Origin: Lachnospiraceae bacterium
GTDB taxonomy: Bacteria > Bacillota > Clostridia > Lachnospirales > Lachnospiraceae
Assembly: GCA_017465095.1 (NCBI GenBank)
Contig: JAFTWX010000099.1
Span: 1 to 64,000 of the forward strand
Length of the DNA stretch: 64,000 nucleotides
Direction: 5' to 3'
The position numbers and the translations under genes were made by a program. The notes under the pieces are model-generated. The model saw nothing but the letters and a program-made list of their open reading frames with translations. It was not told the origin of the DNA and made no database searches. Shown here one piece after another: positions 41,382 through 49,912 of this stretch. The stretch's first letter is position 1; each line of letters begins with the position of its first letter.

Positions 41382-43769
41382 ATGAAAAGTAAACATGAAA
41401 TTGCTTTAAATATGCGGAAACTCCTGAATTTTCTGGCGGGGGGTATAGCCACAGCGCTACTCTTTTCGTGCCTGCTTACTGTTGAGACAGGGGCAGCAAC
41501 TGTTTGCGGATCACTGACGACAGCAGATGGTTTGAAATATAATTTATTTGATGATGGTTCGGCTACGGTATCTACTTACTCCGGAGCGGCAACGGAGCTT
41601 ATAATTCCGTCAGTCGTAGCATATGACGGAACAAATTACACAGTCAAATATATAGGTACAGGTGTTTTTTATGATAAAGATTTCTTGGAGCGAGTTACTT
41701 TGCCCGACACAATAGTGGGGATAGGTAACGGTGCTTTTCGAGATTGTGGTAGCTTAAAAAAGATTAATTTGCCGGAAGGTCTGCAATCTGTCGGTGAGGT
41801 GGCATTTTCTACTTGCGAATCACTGAAGGAAGTGAATCTTCCTTCTACGCTTACCACTTTGGGCAATAGTGCTTTCGCAGTAACTGCCATAGAAAGCCTT
41901 ACAATACCGGCGAGTCTGACGGATATCGGAGCAAGAGCATTCCAGACATGTAGAAGTTTGAAAAGTGTGACTTTGCCGAGCAATATGACAACAATTCCGG
42001 AAGAGATGTTTACGAATTGCAGCAGCCTGACGGATTTGAGCTTTATAAAAAACGTGACTACGATCGGCACGGGTGCATTCAGTGCTTGTACCGGTCTGAC
42101 AGCGCTTACAATTCCAAAAAGTGTGACAACCATCGGGGATAGAGCTTTTACTGGATGTACAAATATCAAAACCACGGTGATTTCTGATGGGGTTACAACG
42201 ATTGGAAGGAGTGCATTTTCCGGCTGCACAGCTCTTGAAAGTGTGCAGATGACAGACAGTGTAACTTCCTTGGGAAATGCTGTATTTTATGGGTGTAGCG
42301 CATTGACAGATATTTGTTTGTCGAACAGTATTACATCCATAGGGGATAATGCATTTGAAAATTGCAGAGGGTTATCGTACATTGTGGTTCCGGAAGGTGT
42401 GACAAGTATTGGAAGCGAGGCATTTTATAATTGTTCGGGACTGGAATACGTGATTTTGCCAAGTACTTTGGAAACTACGGGGTCAAATTTGTATACTATA
42501 CGTGATGGAAATAATCGATCGTATATTCCGGTTATTTTTTACCCGGCCGGAACAACTGCTCCTTCGGAAGTAGTAAAAGTGAAGGCTTCTTATGAAGAAA
42601 ATGAGGATGGTACGATTTCTGTGACGATTGACTATGTATCCTCTTATGCCGAGGATGCAGAAATTTCAATTCCGGAATCCATAGGAGGAAAACCGGTCAC
42701 TTCCGTGGAATACGGCCCTGACGCGAATGATTCTTATTCGGTGACATTTTCTTGTGCAAAACATTATGCGCCGAAATTTAGCATTAATGAATTACAGCAT
42801 TTCTATGCAGTGTGTAATATTTGCAAAAAAACAAATGTGAATGTGCAAGCGCACAGTTATGGTGACGGTACAAAGAAATGTGTCTGCGGATATGTTCCGT
42901 TTGCGCTGACTTCGGCTTCGCAGGACATCAAGGCGGTTTACGGGTATGCGGATGCAGCGACTTTAGCAGTAACTGTTACTGCTACGTTGGGAAAAGAGAC
43001 GATAGCCTATCAGTGGTATGAGAACGGAAAGGCAATCAGCGGTGCAACAGATACATCTTATAAAATTCCGACCGGCAAAAACGCAGGAACGTATACATAT
43101 GTATGTAAGGTGACATGCGGGGGTTACGCGGTCAGCAGTGCACAGTCAACCTTTACGGTGGAAAAACCGGCGAGCAGTGATAACGGCACAGCGGATAGCG
43201 ATGACAAAGGAAATGACAGCGGAACGGAAAATGCCGGAACAGAGGATAATAGTACAGGAGAAAATACTTCCAGAAGCAGTGTTGCAACCGAAGATGCAAA
43301 ATATGAAATTACGGATGAGGCAGGACAGACGGTAGAGTACACAAAACCAAAGACAGAAAGTGCTTTAACAGTTACTGTACCAACGACGATTACAGTTAGC
43401 GGAAAGCAATACAAAGTAACAAGCATTGCTAAAAATGCATTCCGTAACAATAAAAAGCTTAAAAAAGTGGTGATTGGAAGCAATATTAAAACTATCGGTG
43501 CCAATGCATTTTACGGATGTACCAATCTGAAAAAAGTAACCATCGGTAAAAATGTTTCCAAAATCGGATTAAAAGCTTTCTATAAATGCAAAAAATTAAA
43601 AACAATTATTATTAAAACAACGAAACTTTCCAAGAAAAAAGTCGGAAGTAAAGCCTTTGGAAAAATTCATGCAAAGGCTACAGTCAAGGTTCCGAAGAAG
43701 AAACTGAAAGCCTACAGAAGCATGTTGCGGGCGAGGGGAATTTCGAAGAAAGCAAAGATAAAGAAATAA
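41382..43769 (+). CDS. Leucine-rich repeat (BspA/LRR_5) surface protein
   Basis: A 795-residue secreted protein. The signal peptide is at about 1-38 (basic start, hydrophobic run, ending TGAA). About 12 LRR_5-type repeats (about 60-375) follow with the pattern C-x-x-L-x-x-[VI]-x-[LI]-P-x-x-[VIL]-x-x-I-G-x-x-A-F. Then come a beta domain, an Ig-like segment (about 510-595, YQWYENGKAISGATDTSYKI) and an acidic Ser/Asp/Gly linker (about 597-635). The C-terminal LRR module ends ATVKVPKKKLKAYRSMLRARG. There is no LPXTG; the basic tail may hold it to the wall. RBS gggagg. The ligand is unknown. Confidence 0.93.
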   Translation: MKSKHEIALNMRKLLNFLAGGIATALLFSCLLTVETGAATVCGSLTTADGLKYNLFDDGSATVSTYSGAATELIIPSVVAYDGTNYTVKYIGTGVFYDKDFLERVTLPDTIVGIGNGAFRDCGSLKKINLPEGLQSVGEVAFSTCESLKEVNLPSTLTTLGNSAFAVTAIESLTIPASLTDIGARAFQTCRSLKSVTLPSNMTTIPEEMFTNCSSLTDLSFIKNVTTIGTGAFSACTGLTALTIPKSVTTIGDRAFTGCTNIKTTVISDGVTTIGRSAFSGCTALESVQMTDSVTSLGNAVFYGCSALTDICLSNSITSIGDNAFENCRGLSYIVVPEGVTSIGSEAFYNCSGLEYVILPSTLETTGSNLYTIRDGNNRSYIPVIFYPAGTTAPSEVVKVKASYEENEDGTISVTIDYVSSYAEDAEISIPESIGGKPVTSVEYGPDANDSYSVTFSCAKHYAPKFSINELQHFYAVCNICKKTNVNVQAHSYGDGTKKCVCGYVPFALTSASQDIKAVYGYADAATLAVTVTATLGKETIAYQWYENGKAISGATDTSYKIPTGKNAGTYTYVCKVTCGGYAVSSAQSTFTVEKPASSDNGTADSDDKGNDSGTENAGTEDNSTGENTSRSSVATEDAKYEITDEAGQTVEYTKPKTESALTVTVPTTITVSGKQYKVTSIAKNAFRNNKKLKKVVIGSNIKTIGANAFYGCTNLKKVTIGKNVSKIGLKAFYKCKKLKTIIIKTTKLSKKKVGSKAFGKIHAKATVKVPKKKLKAYRSMLRARGISKKAKIKK

Positions 43770-43775
43770 GATAAG

Positions 43776-43822
43776 AAAAAACCGGGGAGATTTTCCTTCA
43801 GAAATCACCCGGTTTTCTTTTT
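43776..43822. terminator. Bidirectional terminator after the LRR gene
   Basis: aaaaccggg (43778-43786) pairs with cccggtttt (43808-43816), flanked by A and T tracts. It overlaps the end of the minus-strand nuclease gene. Confidence 0.85.
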
Positions 43823-44735
43823 AAAGGGATCGCACTTTTTTCTTTAGTTTTTCAAGTTCTGCTTCCAGAGCATCTTTTTCCGCTTTCAGAGCATCTTTTT
43901 CCGCTTCCAGTTTCGCCATCGCCTTCTCATGTTCCTTCTGCATAATTTCAACATCAAGTAATAAGGATTCGTCTGTCATCTCATTCAACTCCTTCATTTC
44001 CTCGTAATGGGAATAAATGTGTTTGTACAGCTTGTGCGCCAGTCTGCGCAGCTTTATGGCATCATCAATGGTGATGTTACCGGCGTCCAGATTCAGCTGG
44101 ATTGCTTCGAGTATATCATGGTTGATGAGGTGTTGCAAGGCACAAAGGTTTTCCGGGGTGCGCGTTTTTTCAATGACTTTTCTAAGTTTCAGCAGTTCAA
44201 AAGGAATTAAAATGATCATCTTTTTCTTGGTCAGTTGTTCAGAGCTGGAATCGAGATATTTGAAGGTGGTTACTTTATAAGGGAAGGTTCCTTGTGAGCC
44301 GAAATCAAGGTTGAGTATGTATTCGTCGGGCGCAGGTGACTTGGAATAGAGAAGAATTACTTTTGGTTCGGGAAAATAGAGCGTTTGATGCATTAGGTTT
44401 TCTGAATGTTGATTAACACTTTGCTTGCGTGCATGACCAAAACCGTAGTCGAATACGCGAAGTACAATGTTTTCATCAAGGCTCATCTGCGCTTCAATGT
44501 GATAGCTGTGGCTATGATTATCGTGGTTAATAGTGATGATGGTGTCAGCCAAACAGGTGCGCATATCGTCACCGACATGCTCGGTCCAGTTGTAAGTGAT
44601 AACAGAGTCTAAAGGATGATCTGTCTCAAAAAGACCGTTGATTAAATTGATGACAGCGGTGGATGAGAGAGTTAAGATTTTTTTGAAGACCTTATCATAG
44701 AGCTGATAGACTTCCTGAGAATTAGAATGCGACAT
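43821..44735 (-). CDS. Rpn/PD-(D/E)XK nuclease family (transposase-like) protein
   Basis: A 304-residue protein. Residues about 10-120 fit the Rpn/'PD-(D/E)XK nuclease family transposase' family: YDKVFKKILTLSSTAVINLING, then LADTIITI with the Asp, and YHIEAQMS with the E-x-Q version of the (D/E)XK motif. The last 50 residues (EHEKAMAKLEAEKDALKAEKDALEAELEKL) are a clear coiled coil with an internal near-repeat. RpnA-type proteins promote RecA-independent recombination, and relatives are abundant in Lachnospiraceae, usually as solitary genes. No inverted repeats of a transposon are evident. RBS aggagga. Confidence 0.82.
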   Translation of the reverse strand: MSHSNSQEVYQLYDKVFKKILTLSSTAVINLINGLFETDHPLDSVITYNWTEHVGDDMRTCLADTIITINHDNHSHSYHIEAQMSLDENIVLRVFDYGFGHARKQSVNQHSENLMHQTLYFPEPKVILLYSKSPAPDEYILNLDFGSQGTFPYKVTTFKYLDSSSEQLTKKKMIILIPFELLKLRKVIEKTRTPENLCALQHLINHDILEAIQLNLDAGNITIDDAIKLRRLAHKLYKHIYSHYEEMKELNEMTDESLLLDVEIMQKEHEKAMAKLEAEKDALKAEKDALEAELEKLKKKVRSL

Positions 44736-44919
44736 AAATAGTCCTCCTTTGATATGAAATTAATTGATTTGTGAAAATGCGGCGAACTGCCAAAGACTTT
44801 CTCACGGATACGGGCTTATCCGCAGAAATGAGTTTTTCACGAAAATTGATAGTAGGACAAGTATAGAGGAAAGTCGAAGTGATGTCAAGACATTTCGGAA
44901 AAAAGAAAGAATATTCCGG

Positions 44920-44985
44920 CAAAGAAAAAATAAAGAACTCCCGCAAGGCACAAGTTAAGGTATTGGAACTAATCCTGCGGGAGTT
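44920..44985 (-). terminator. Terminator of the small Cys-containing protein gene
   Basis: aactcccgca (44936-44945) pairs with tgcgggagtt (44976-44985). On the minus strand it is followed by a T-rich tract. The rest of 44736-44935 holds no supported gene. Confidence 0.8.
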
Positions 44986-44992
44986 TTGTCTC

Positions 44993-45214
44993 TTATTTGT
45001 TTTCTTCAATCATTTTCTTTGCAACATCCTGCATGTTTGGGTAGATGTGATTTGTTACATGCTCCGGCCCGAGCTGAGTCGCAATCATATAACGGGCACA
45101 TTCTAATTTATTTCCTTCGCAGTATTTCTTTTTATAAATGCTGCCAAGTCCGGATTCCATACTCATTTTCCCCTGATAAAAAGGGCATTTTTCAAGTTTT
45201 TCGCAAGTTGCCAT
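44993..45214 (-). CDS. Small four-cysteine protein, unknown function
   Basis: 73 residues if the second ATG is used; it has ggaggt 9 bases upstream, while the first ATG (45220) is only 3 bases from it. Four cysteines are arranged as C-x5-C near the N-terminus (CEKLEKC) and C-x6-C in the middle (CEGNKLEC), a layout suited to a metal or Fe-S site. The middle sequence YKKKYCEGNKLECARYMI is a recognisable conserved block in small uncharacterised clostridial proteins. It stands alone, with its own terminator. No function is assigned. Confidence 0.8.
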   Translation of the reverse strand: MATCEKLEKCPFYQGKMSMESGLGSIYKKKYCEGNKLECARYMIATQLGPEHVTNHIYPNMQDVAKKMIEENK

Positions 45215-45338
45215 TTGCATATACCTCCTATAGTAAAAAATTTATACACTTATTGTAATGCCGGAGAAGTATATGTGTCAATTGGCTGAAATCGCTTAAA
45301 AACATATGATGTCAAAAGAAAAACGCTTATAGGGATTT

Positions 45339-46226
45339 CTAATCTACTCGCTCATCGCCCCAGAAGAACAGTACGACAGTTCCCGGACCGGTGTGACTTC
45401 CGATCACGGTACCGATGGTGTTAATCTGGACCTTTCCGTTCATTTTCGGGAAAGCAGCTTCTACGATGTCAGCAAGGGCTTTTGCGTCGTCGTAGCAGGC
45501 AGCATTGGCAATATAGCATTTTTCACTGTAGTTTTCTCTGTCCTGTGCAAGTTCTTTCATCTTGTCGGCAACCGCCTGAAGGACTTTTTTCTTCGTGCGG
45601 ACTTTCATGCGGGGAATCAGTTTTCCTTCCACATTTAAATTGATGACCGGACAGATACTAAGCATGTTTCCGACAAAGCCGGAAGTTTTGGAAACGCGTC
45701 CGCCTCTTACAAGATATTTTAAGTCGGTCGCAATTACCCATGTATGCATTTTTAATTTATTGTTTTCAGCCCATTTAGCAAGTGTGTCGATATCCATGCC
45801 TTCGTCGCGCAGATCTGCGAGCTTATCCATAAAGAGACCGTAACCGGAACAAGCGTTTAAGGAATCAATTACAATAAGTTTGCGATCCGGATATTTTTCT
45901 GTGAGAACATTGCGCGCAACACATGCGGAATTATAAACGCCGGAAATTCCGGAGGAAAGGGAAAGATGAAGAATGTCTTTGCCTTCCTTTAAAAACGGTT
46001 CAAAATATTCAATAAATTCTTCCACGTTAACCTGAGAAGTTTTCGTGTCGGCACCGTTTTCCATCGCTTTATAAAATTCATCGAACGAAATACTCTTTCC
46101 GAGGTCATCCGGATATACTTTGTCATCCAATTGAAAATGAAAGCAGACGTAATGAATGTCTCTTGCATCAAATTGTTCCTGTGTGAGGTCTGCGGTGGAG
46201 CAGCAGCTTAAAATGTAGTTACTCAT
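45339..46226 (-). CDS. DegV family protein (tandem copy B)
   Basis: A 295-residue protein, closely similar over its full length to the gene just upstream (both begin MSNYILSCCSTADL and end TIGTVIGSHTGPGTV...FFWGD.RVD). It carries the DegV marks HLSLSSGISGVYNSA and LVRGGRVSKTSGFVGN. The N-terminal CCSTADL replaces the usual TDSAADL, so the first pocket loop differs from classical DegV. Expected to bind fatty acids like FakB. It follows copy A after a 43-bp gap without a terminator, so the two are co-transcribed. Confidence 0.9.
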   Translation of the reverse strand: MSNYILSCCSTADLTQEQFDARDIHYVCFHFQLDDKVYPDDLGKSISFDEFYKAMENGADTKTSQVNVEEFIEYFEPFLKEGKDILHLSLSSGISGVYNSACVARNVLTEKYPDRKLIVIDSLNACSGYGLFMDKLADLRDEGMDIDTLAKWAENNKLKMHTWVIATDLKYLVRGGRVSKTSGFVGNMLSICPVINLNVEGKLIPRMKVRTKKKVLQAVADKMKELAQDRENYSEKCYIANAACYDDAKALADIVEAAFPKMNGKVQINTIGTVIGSHTGPGTVVLFFWGDERVD

Positions 46227-46269
46227 AAGAATTCAACCTTTCTGTGTGTAATGGTGGATTTGATAGTTA

Positions 46270-47157
46270 TCAGTCGACTCTTTGATCTCCCCAGAAAAAG
46301 AGTGCAACGGTTCCCGGGCCGGTATGGCTTCCGATCACTGTTCCGATGGAATAAAGTTCTACTTTGCCATTCAGTTTCGGGAAGGATTCCTCGATGATAT
46401 CTGCAACCGCGCGGGCATCGTCGTAGCAGGCAGAGTAAGAAATATAGCATTTTCCATCATAGTCTGTTCTGTTTTCTGCAAATGCAATCATCTTGTCTGC
46501 AATAGCACGAATTACTTTTTTCTTTGTACGAATTTTAAAGCGCGGAATCAATTTTCCTTCCGCAGATACATTTAATAGAGGGCATATATTAAGCATATTT
46601 CCGACAAAGCCGGAAGTTTTCGATACACGTCCGCCCTTAACAAAGAAGGTTAAGTCAGAAGAAAAAAACCAGTGATGGAGTTTTAATAAATTCTCTTGTG
46701 CCCATTTGGAGAGAGTTTCTATATCCATTCCCTCGTCGCGAAGGTCGGCAAGTTTATCCATTAACAAACCATAGCCGGATGAAGCGGCAAGAGAATCGAC
46801 AATAAAAATCTTGCGATCCGGATATTTTTCTGAAAGTTCGTTGGCAGCAATTTTTGCCGAATTAATAACACCGGAGATACCGGAGGAAAGCGTAAGATGA
46901 AGAATGTCCTTGCCCTCTTTCAGAAATGGCTCAAAATATTCTGTAAATTCTTCCGCATTAATCTGAGAAGTTTTGGTGTCAGCACCGTCGGTCATAGCCT
47001 GATAAAATTTATCAAACGGAATACTCTGTCCCAAATCATCCGCGTATTGTTTTCCGTCCAGTTCAAAATGAAAACAAATATAATGGATATCTCTTTTTTC
47101 AAAGTGCTCTTTTGATAGGTCTGCAGTAGAGCAACAACTTAAAATATAGTTACTCAT
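46270..47157 (-). CDS. DegV family protein (tandem copy A)
   Basis: A 295-residue protein, a paralogue of the next gene from an evident tandem duplication. Motifs: SCCSTADLSKEHF, HLTLSSGISGVINSA, FVKGGRVSKTSGFVGNMLNICPLL and GSHTGPGTVALFFWGD. It is the first gene of a two-gene unit transcribed away from the hydratase gene. Different lipid preference of the two copies is possible, since FakB paralogues differ in chain preference, but it is not visible from sequence. The RBS is weak (aaggaaagg). Confidence 0.9.
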   Translation of the reverse strand: MSNYILSCCSTADLSKEHFEKRDIHYICFHFELDGKQYADDLGQSIPFDKFYQAMTDGADTKTSQINAEEFTEYFEPFLKEGKDILHLTLSSGISGVINSAKIAANELSEKYPDRKIFIVDSLAASSGYGLLMDKLADLRDEGMDIETLSKWAQENLLKLHHWFFSSDLTFFVKGGRVSKTSGFVGNMLNICPLLNVSAEGKLIPRFKIRTKKKVIRAIADKMIAFAENRTDYDGKCYISYSACYDDARAVADIIEESFPKLNGKVELYSIGTVIGSHTGPGTVALFFWGDQRVD

Positions 47158-47304
47158 GACATAGTGTCCTTTCCTTATAAAAATTATACACAGATAACTT
47201 AGATAAAAATCACGACATGTAGTTTAAAAAACTACGTCACGCATCTATACTATAACTTTTTTGCGCTTTCGTCAATATAATATGAAAGAAAAACCGCAGA
47301 AAGA

Positions 47305-47333
47305 TTGCAGATAATGCAAATCCGTGCTACACT
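47305..47333 (+). promoter_or_regulatory. Sigma-A promoter of the hydratase gene
   Basis: TTGCAG (47305-47310), 17-bp spacer, TACACT (47328-47333), 40 bp before the start codon. Confidence 0.7.
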
Positions 47334-47373
47334 TTTATTCGGAAAAGAAACGAAATGAGCGAAGGAGGAAATT

Positions 47374-49677
47374 ATGATTAAGTTATATGATGGCGGAGCC
47401 TATCTGGTAAACGGTACGGAAATTATTCCGGATGGCGGCGAAGCGTTAGCAGCGGTAAAATCAAAAACAGGAAAAGATATTTCGCAGCAGGAAGCTGCAA
47501 AGCAGACGATTGCTTACGGAATTCTGGAAGAGCACAATACTTCCGGCAATATGGAAAAATTAAAAATTAAATTTGATAAATTGACCTCTCATGACATTAC
47601 ATTTGTAGGTATCATTCAGACAGCGAGAGCTTCAGGACTTGAGAAGTTCCCGATTCCTTACGTTCTGACAAACTGCCACAACTCTCTTTGTGCAGTCGGC
47701 GGAACCATCAATGAAGATGACCACATGTTTGGGTTGACCTGTGCAAAGAAATACGGCGGTGTGTATGTTCCGCCTCATCAGGCAGTCATCCATCAGTTTG
47801 CCCGCGAGATGCTTGCAGGCGGAGGCAAGATGATTCTCGGATCCGATTCCCACACACGTTACGGTGCCCTTGGTACCATGGCCATGGGAGAAGGCGGTCC
47901 TGAGCTTGTAAAACAGCTTCTTTGCCAGACTTATGATATTAATATGCCGGGTGTTGTCTGTGTTTATCTGAAGGGTGAGCCTGTGAAGGGTGTCGGTCCT
48001 CAGGACGTAGCACTTGCTATTATCGGCGCAGTATTCGGAAATGGTTATGTGAAGAATAAAGTAATGGAATTTGTAGGACCGGGTGTTTCTTCCCTTTCTG
48101 CAGACTTCCGTATCGGCATTGACGTAATGACAACCGAGACCACATGTCTTTCTTCTATTTGGAGAACGGATGACGAAATCAAAGATTTCTATGACATTCA
48201 CGGAAGAAGCGGGGAGTACAAAGAGCTGAATCCGGGTGAGGTTGCTTACTATGACGGTGTCATTGAGATTGATCTTTCTAAGATTCGTCCGATGATTGCG
48301 ATGCCGTTCCATCCGAGCAATACATACACGATTGAGGAGCTCAATGCGAACCTTTCCGATATTCTTCATGATGTGGAGAAGCGCGCAGCTGTCAGCCTTG
48401 ACAATGCAGTTCCTTATTCTCTTCAGGATAAAGTTGTTAACGGCAAATTTATGGTGGATCAGGGTATCATCGCAGGTTGTGCCGGCGGTGGTTTCGAAAA
48501 TATCTGTGCAGCAGCTGATATCTTAAAAGGAAAATACATCGGTTCCGATGGATTTACACTCAGCGTATATCCGGCTTCCATGCCTGTTTATATGGAGCTT
48601 ATCAAGAATGGCTGCGCAGCGACAATCATGGAGACAGGTGCGGTTATGAAAACTGCATTCTGCGGACCTTGTTTCGGTGCAGGGGATACTCCTGCCAACA
48701 ATGCGTTCAGTATCCGTCATTCTACGCGTAACTTCCCGAACCGTGAAGGTTCTAAGCTTCAGAACGGCCAGATTTCTTCCGTTGCTCTTATGGATGCCCG
48801 TTCTATTGCAGCAACTGCAGCAAACAAAGGCCAGTTAACTGCAGCTACCGATTTTGACGGTGAAATCGGAAAATACAAATATCACTACGATGCGAATATT
48901 TACGCTAACCGCGTATTTGATTCCAAGGGCGTGGCAGATCCGAGTGTAGAGATCCAGTTTGGTCCGAACATCAAGGATTGGCCGGCTATGGTGGCACTGA
49001 CAGACAATCTTGTTCTCAAAGTAGTTTCCGAGATTCACGATCCGGTTACGACGACAGATGAGCTGATTCCGTCCGGTGAGACATCTTCTTACCGTTCTAA
49101 CCCGCTCGGACTTGCTGAGTTTACACTTTCCAGAAAGGATCCGCAGTACGTGGGTCGTGCCAAGGAAGTACAGGCAGCAGAAAAAGCTAGAGAGGCTATG
49201 ATCGCAGGTGAGGCAACAGAGAAACCTTGTCAGATTCTTCCGGAGATTAAGCCGGTGATGGATAAGATTAAAGAAAGTTTCCCTGAGCTTACGCATGAGA
49301 CATTTGGTATCGGTTCTACCATCTTTGCAGTGAAACCGGGTGACGGCTCTGCCCGTGAGCAGGCAGCAAGTTGTCAGAAGGTACTCGGCGGATGGGCAAA
49401 TATCGCCAACGAGTACGCGACAAAGAGATATCGTTCCAACCTCATCAACTGGGGTATGCTTCCGTTCATCATTCCGGAAGGTGAGCTTCCGTTTGAAAAT
49501 CTGGATTACATTTTCATTCCGGATATCAAGAAGGCAGTGGAAGAGAAATGGGATGAGATTAAGGCTTACGTTGTAAAAGATGAGCTTGTAGAGTTCACGA
49601 TGACACTGGGCGGTCTCACAGATGAAGAGAGAGAAATCATCCTGAAAGGATGTCTCATTAACTACAACAGAATTTAA
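47374..49677 (+). CDS. Aconitase superfamily hydratase
   Basis: A 767-residue protein with aconitase layout: domains 1-3 (about 1-480) with [22 protein letters not shown] (substrate and cofactor region) and cluster cysteines in AGCAGGG (about residue 370) and CGPC (about 430), then the swivel domain. A [4Fe-4S] enzyme performing dehydration-hydration of a citrate-like substrate is expected. The usual SCTNS segment reads GCAGGGF, as in the clostridial 'hydratase' branch, so citrate/isocitrate specificity is likely but not certain. No citrate synthase or isocitrate dehydrogenase gene is adjacent. RBS gaaggagg. Monocistronic. Confidence 0.9.
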   Translation: MIKLYDGGAYLVNGTEIIPDGGEALAAVKSKTGKDISQQEAAKQTIAYGILEEHNTSGNMEKLKIKFDKLTSHDITFVGIIQTARASGLEKFPIPYVLTNCHNSLCAVGGTINEDDHMFGLTCAKKYGGVYVPPHQAVIHQFAREMLAGGGKMILGSDSHTRYGALGTMAMGEGGPELVKQLLCQTYDINMPGVVCVYLKGEPVKGVGPQDVALAIIGAVFGNGYVKNKVMEFVGPGVSSLSADFRIGIDVMTTETTCLSSIWRTDDEIKDFYDIHGRSGEYKELNPGEVAYYDGVIEIDLSKIRPMIAMPFHPSNTYTIEELNANLSDILHDVEKRAAVSLDNAVPYSLQDKVVNGKFMVDQGIIAGCAGGGFENICAAADILKGKYIGSDGFTLSVYPASMPVYMELIKNGCAATIMETGAVMKTAFCGPCFGAGDTPANNAFSIRHSTRNFPNREGSKLQNGQISSVALMDARSIAATAANKGQLTAATDFDGEIGKYKYHYDANIYANRVFDSKGVADPSVEIQFGPNIKDWPAMVALTDNLVLKVVSEIHDPVTTTDELIPSGETSSYRSNPLGLAEFTLSRKDPQYVGRAKEVQAAEKAREAMIAGEATEKPCQILPEIKPVMDKIKESFPELTHETFGIGSTIFAVKPGDGSAREQAASCQKVLGGWANIANEYATKRYRSNLINWGMLPFIIPEGELPFENLDYIFIPDIKKAVEEKWDEIKAYVVKDELVEFTMTLGGLTDEEREIILKGCLINYNRI

Positions 49678-49682
49678 GAATT

Positions 49683-49718
49683 AAGGAGCTTTCGCATACG
49701 TGGAAGCTCCTTTTATTT
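49683..49718 (+). terminator. Terminator of the hydratase gene
   Basis: aaggagctt (49683-49691) pairs with aagctcctt (49704-49712), followed by TTATTTT. Confidence 0.88.
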
Positions 49719-49762
49719 TCGCTAAAAAGAATTTGTAAAAAGTTTGATTTTGTAATCCTGTC

Positions 49763-49789
49763 TAAAATAAATTTCAATTGAACCGATAT
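49763..49789 (+). promoter_or_regulatory. Sigma-28 (SigD/FliA-type) promoter
   Basis: TAAA (49763-49766), 15 bp, then ACCGATAT (49782-49789). This matches TAAA-N15-GCCGATAT at 11 of 12 positions. It implies control by the flagellar sigma factor. Confidence 0.75.
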
Positions 49790-49796
49790 ATATAGT

Positions 49797-49880
49797 GCAG
49801 GAGTTGTGCGGTCGACAACTTTTGCAGCCAAGGAAGGTGTGTAATAGCACAAGGGATGTGCGGTTACATGCTTTTTTTGT
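49797..49880 (+). promoter_or_regulatory. Structured leader with two hairpins and terminator-like T tract
   Basis: Hairpin 1: agttgt (49802-49807)/acaact (49815-49820), extended by TGCA/TGCA. Hairpin 2: TGTAA+GCAC (49840-49850) pairs with GTGC+TTACA (49858-49868), followed by CTTTTTTTG. It lies between the sigma-28 promoter and the gene, so it may attenuate. It was not recognised as a known riboswitch. Confidence 0.6.
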
Positions 49881-49912
49881 TTTTATTCCTATAAAAAATA
49901 AGGAGGGATTAT

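Noticed and set aside
44722..45009. 95-aa minus-strand ORF
   Set aside because: Runs through a terminator hairpin and has no RBS or recognisable sequence.
47632..48369. 245-aa minus-strand ORF
   Set aside because: Antisense shadow inside the hydratase gene, whose protein is clearly conserved.
49797..49880. Cyclic di-GMP riboswitch upstream of the sigma-28 gene
   Set aside because: The conserved GEMM core (CACGCACAGGGCAAACC-like) is absent; only generic hairpins are visible.
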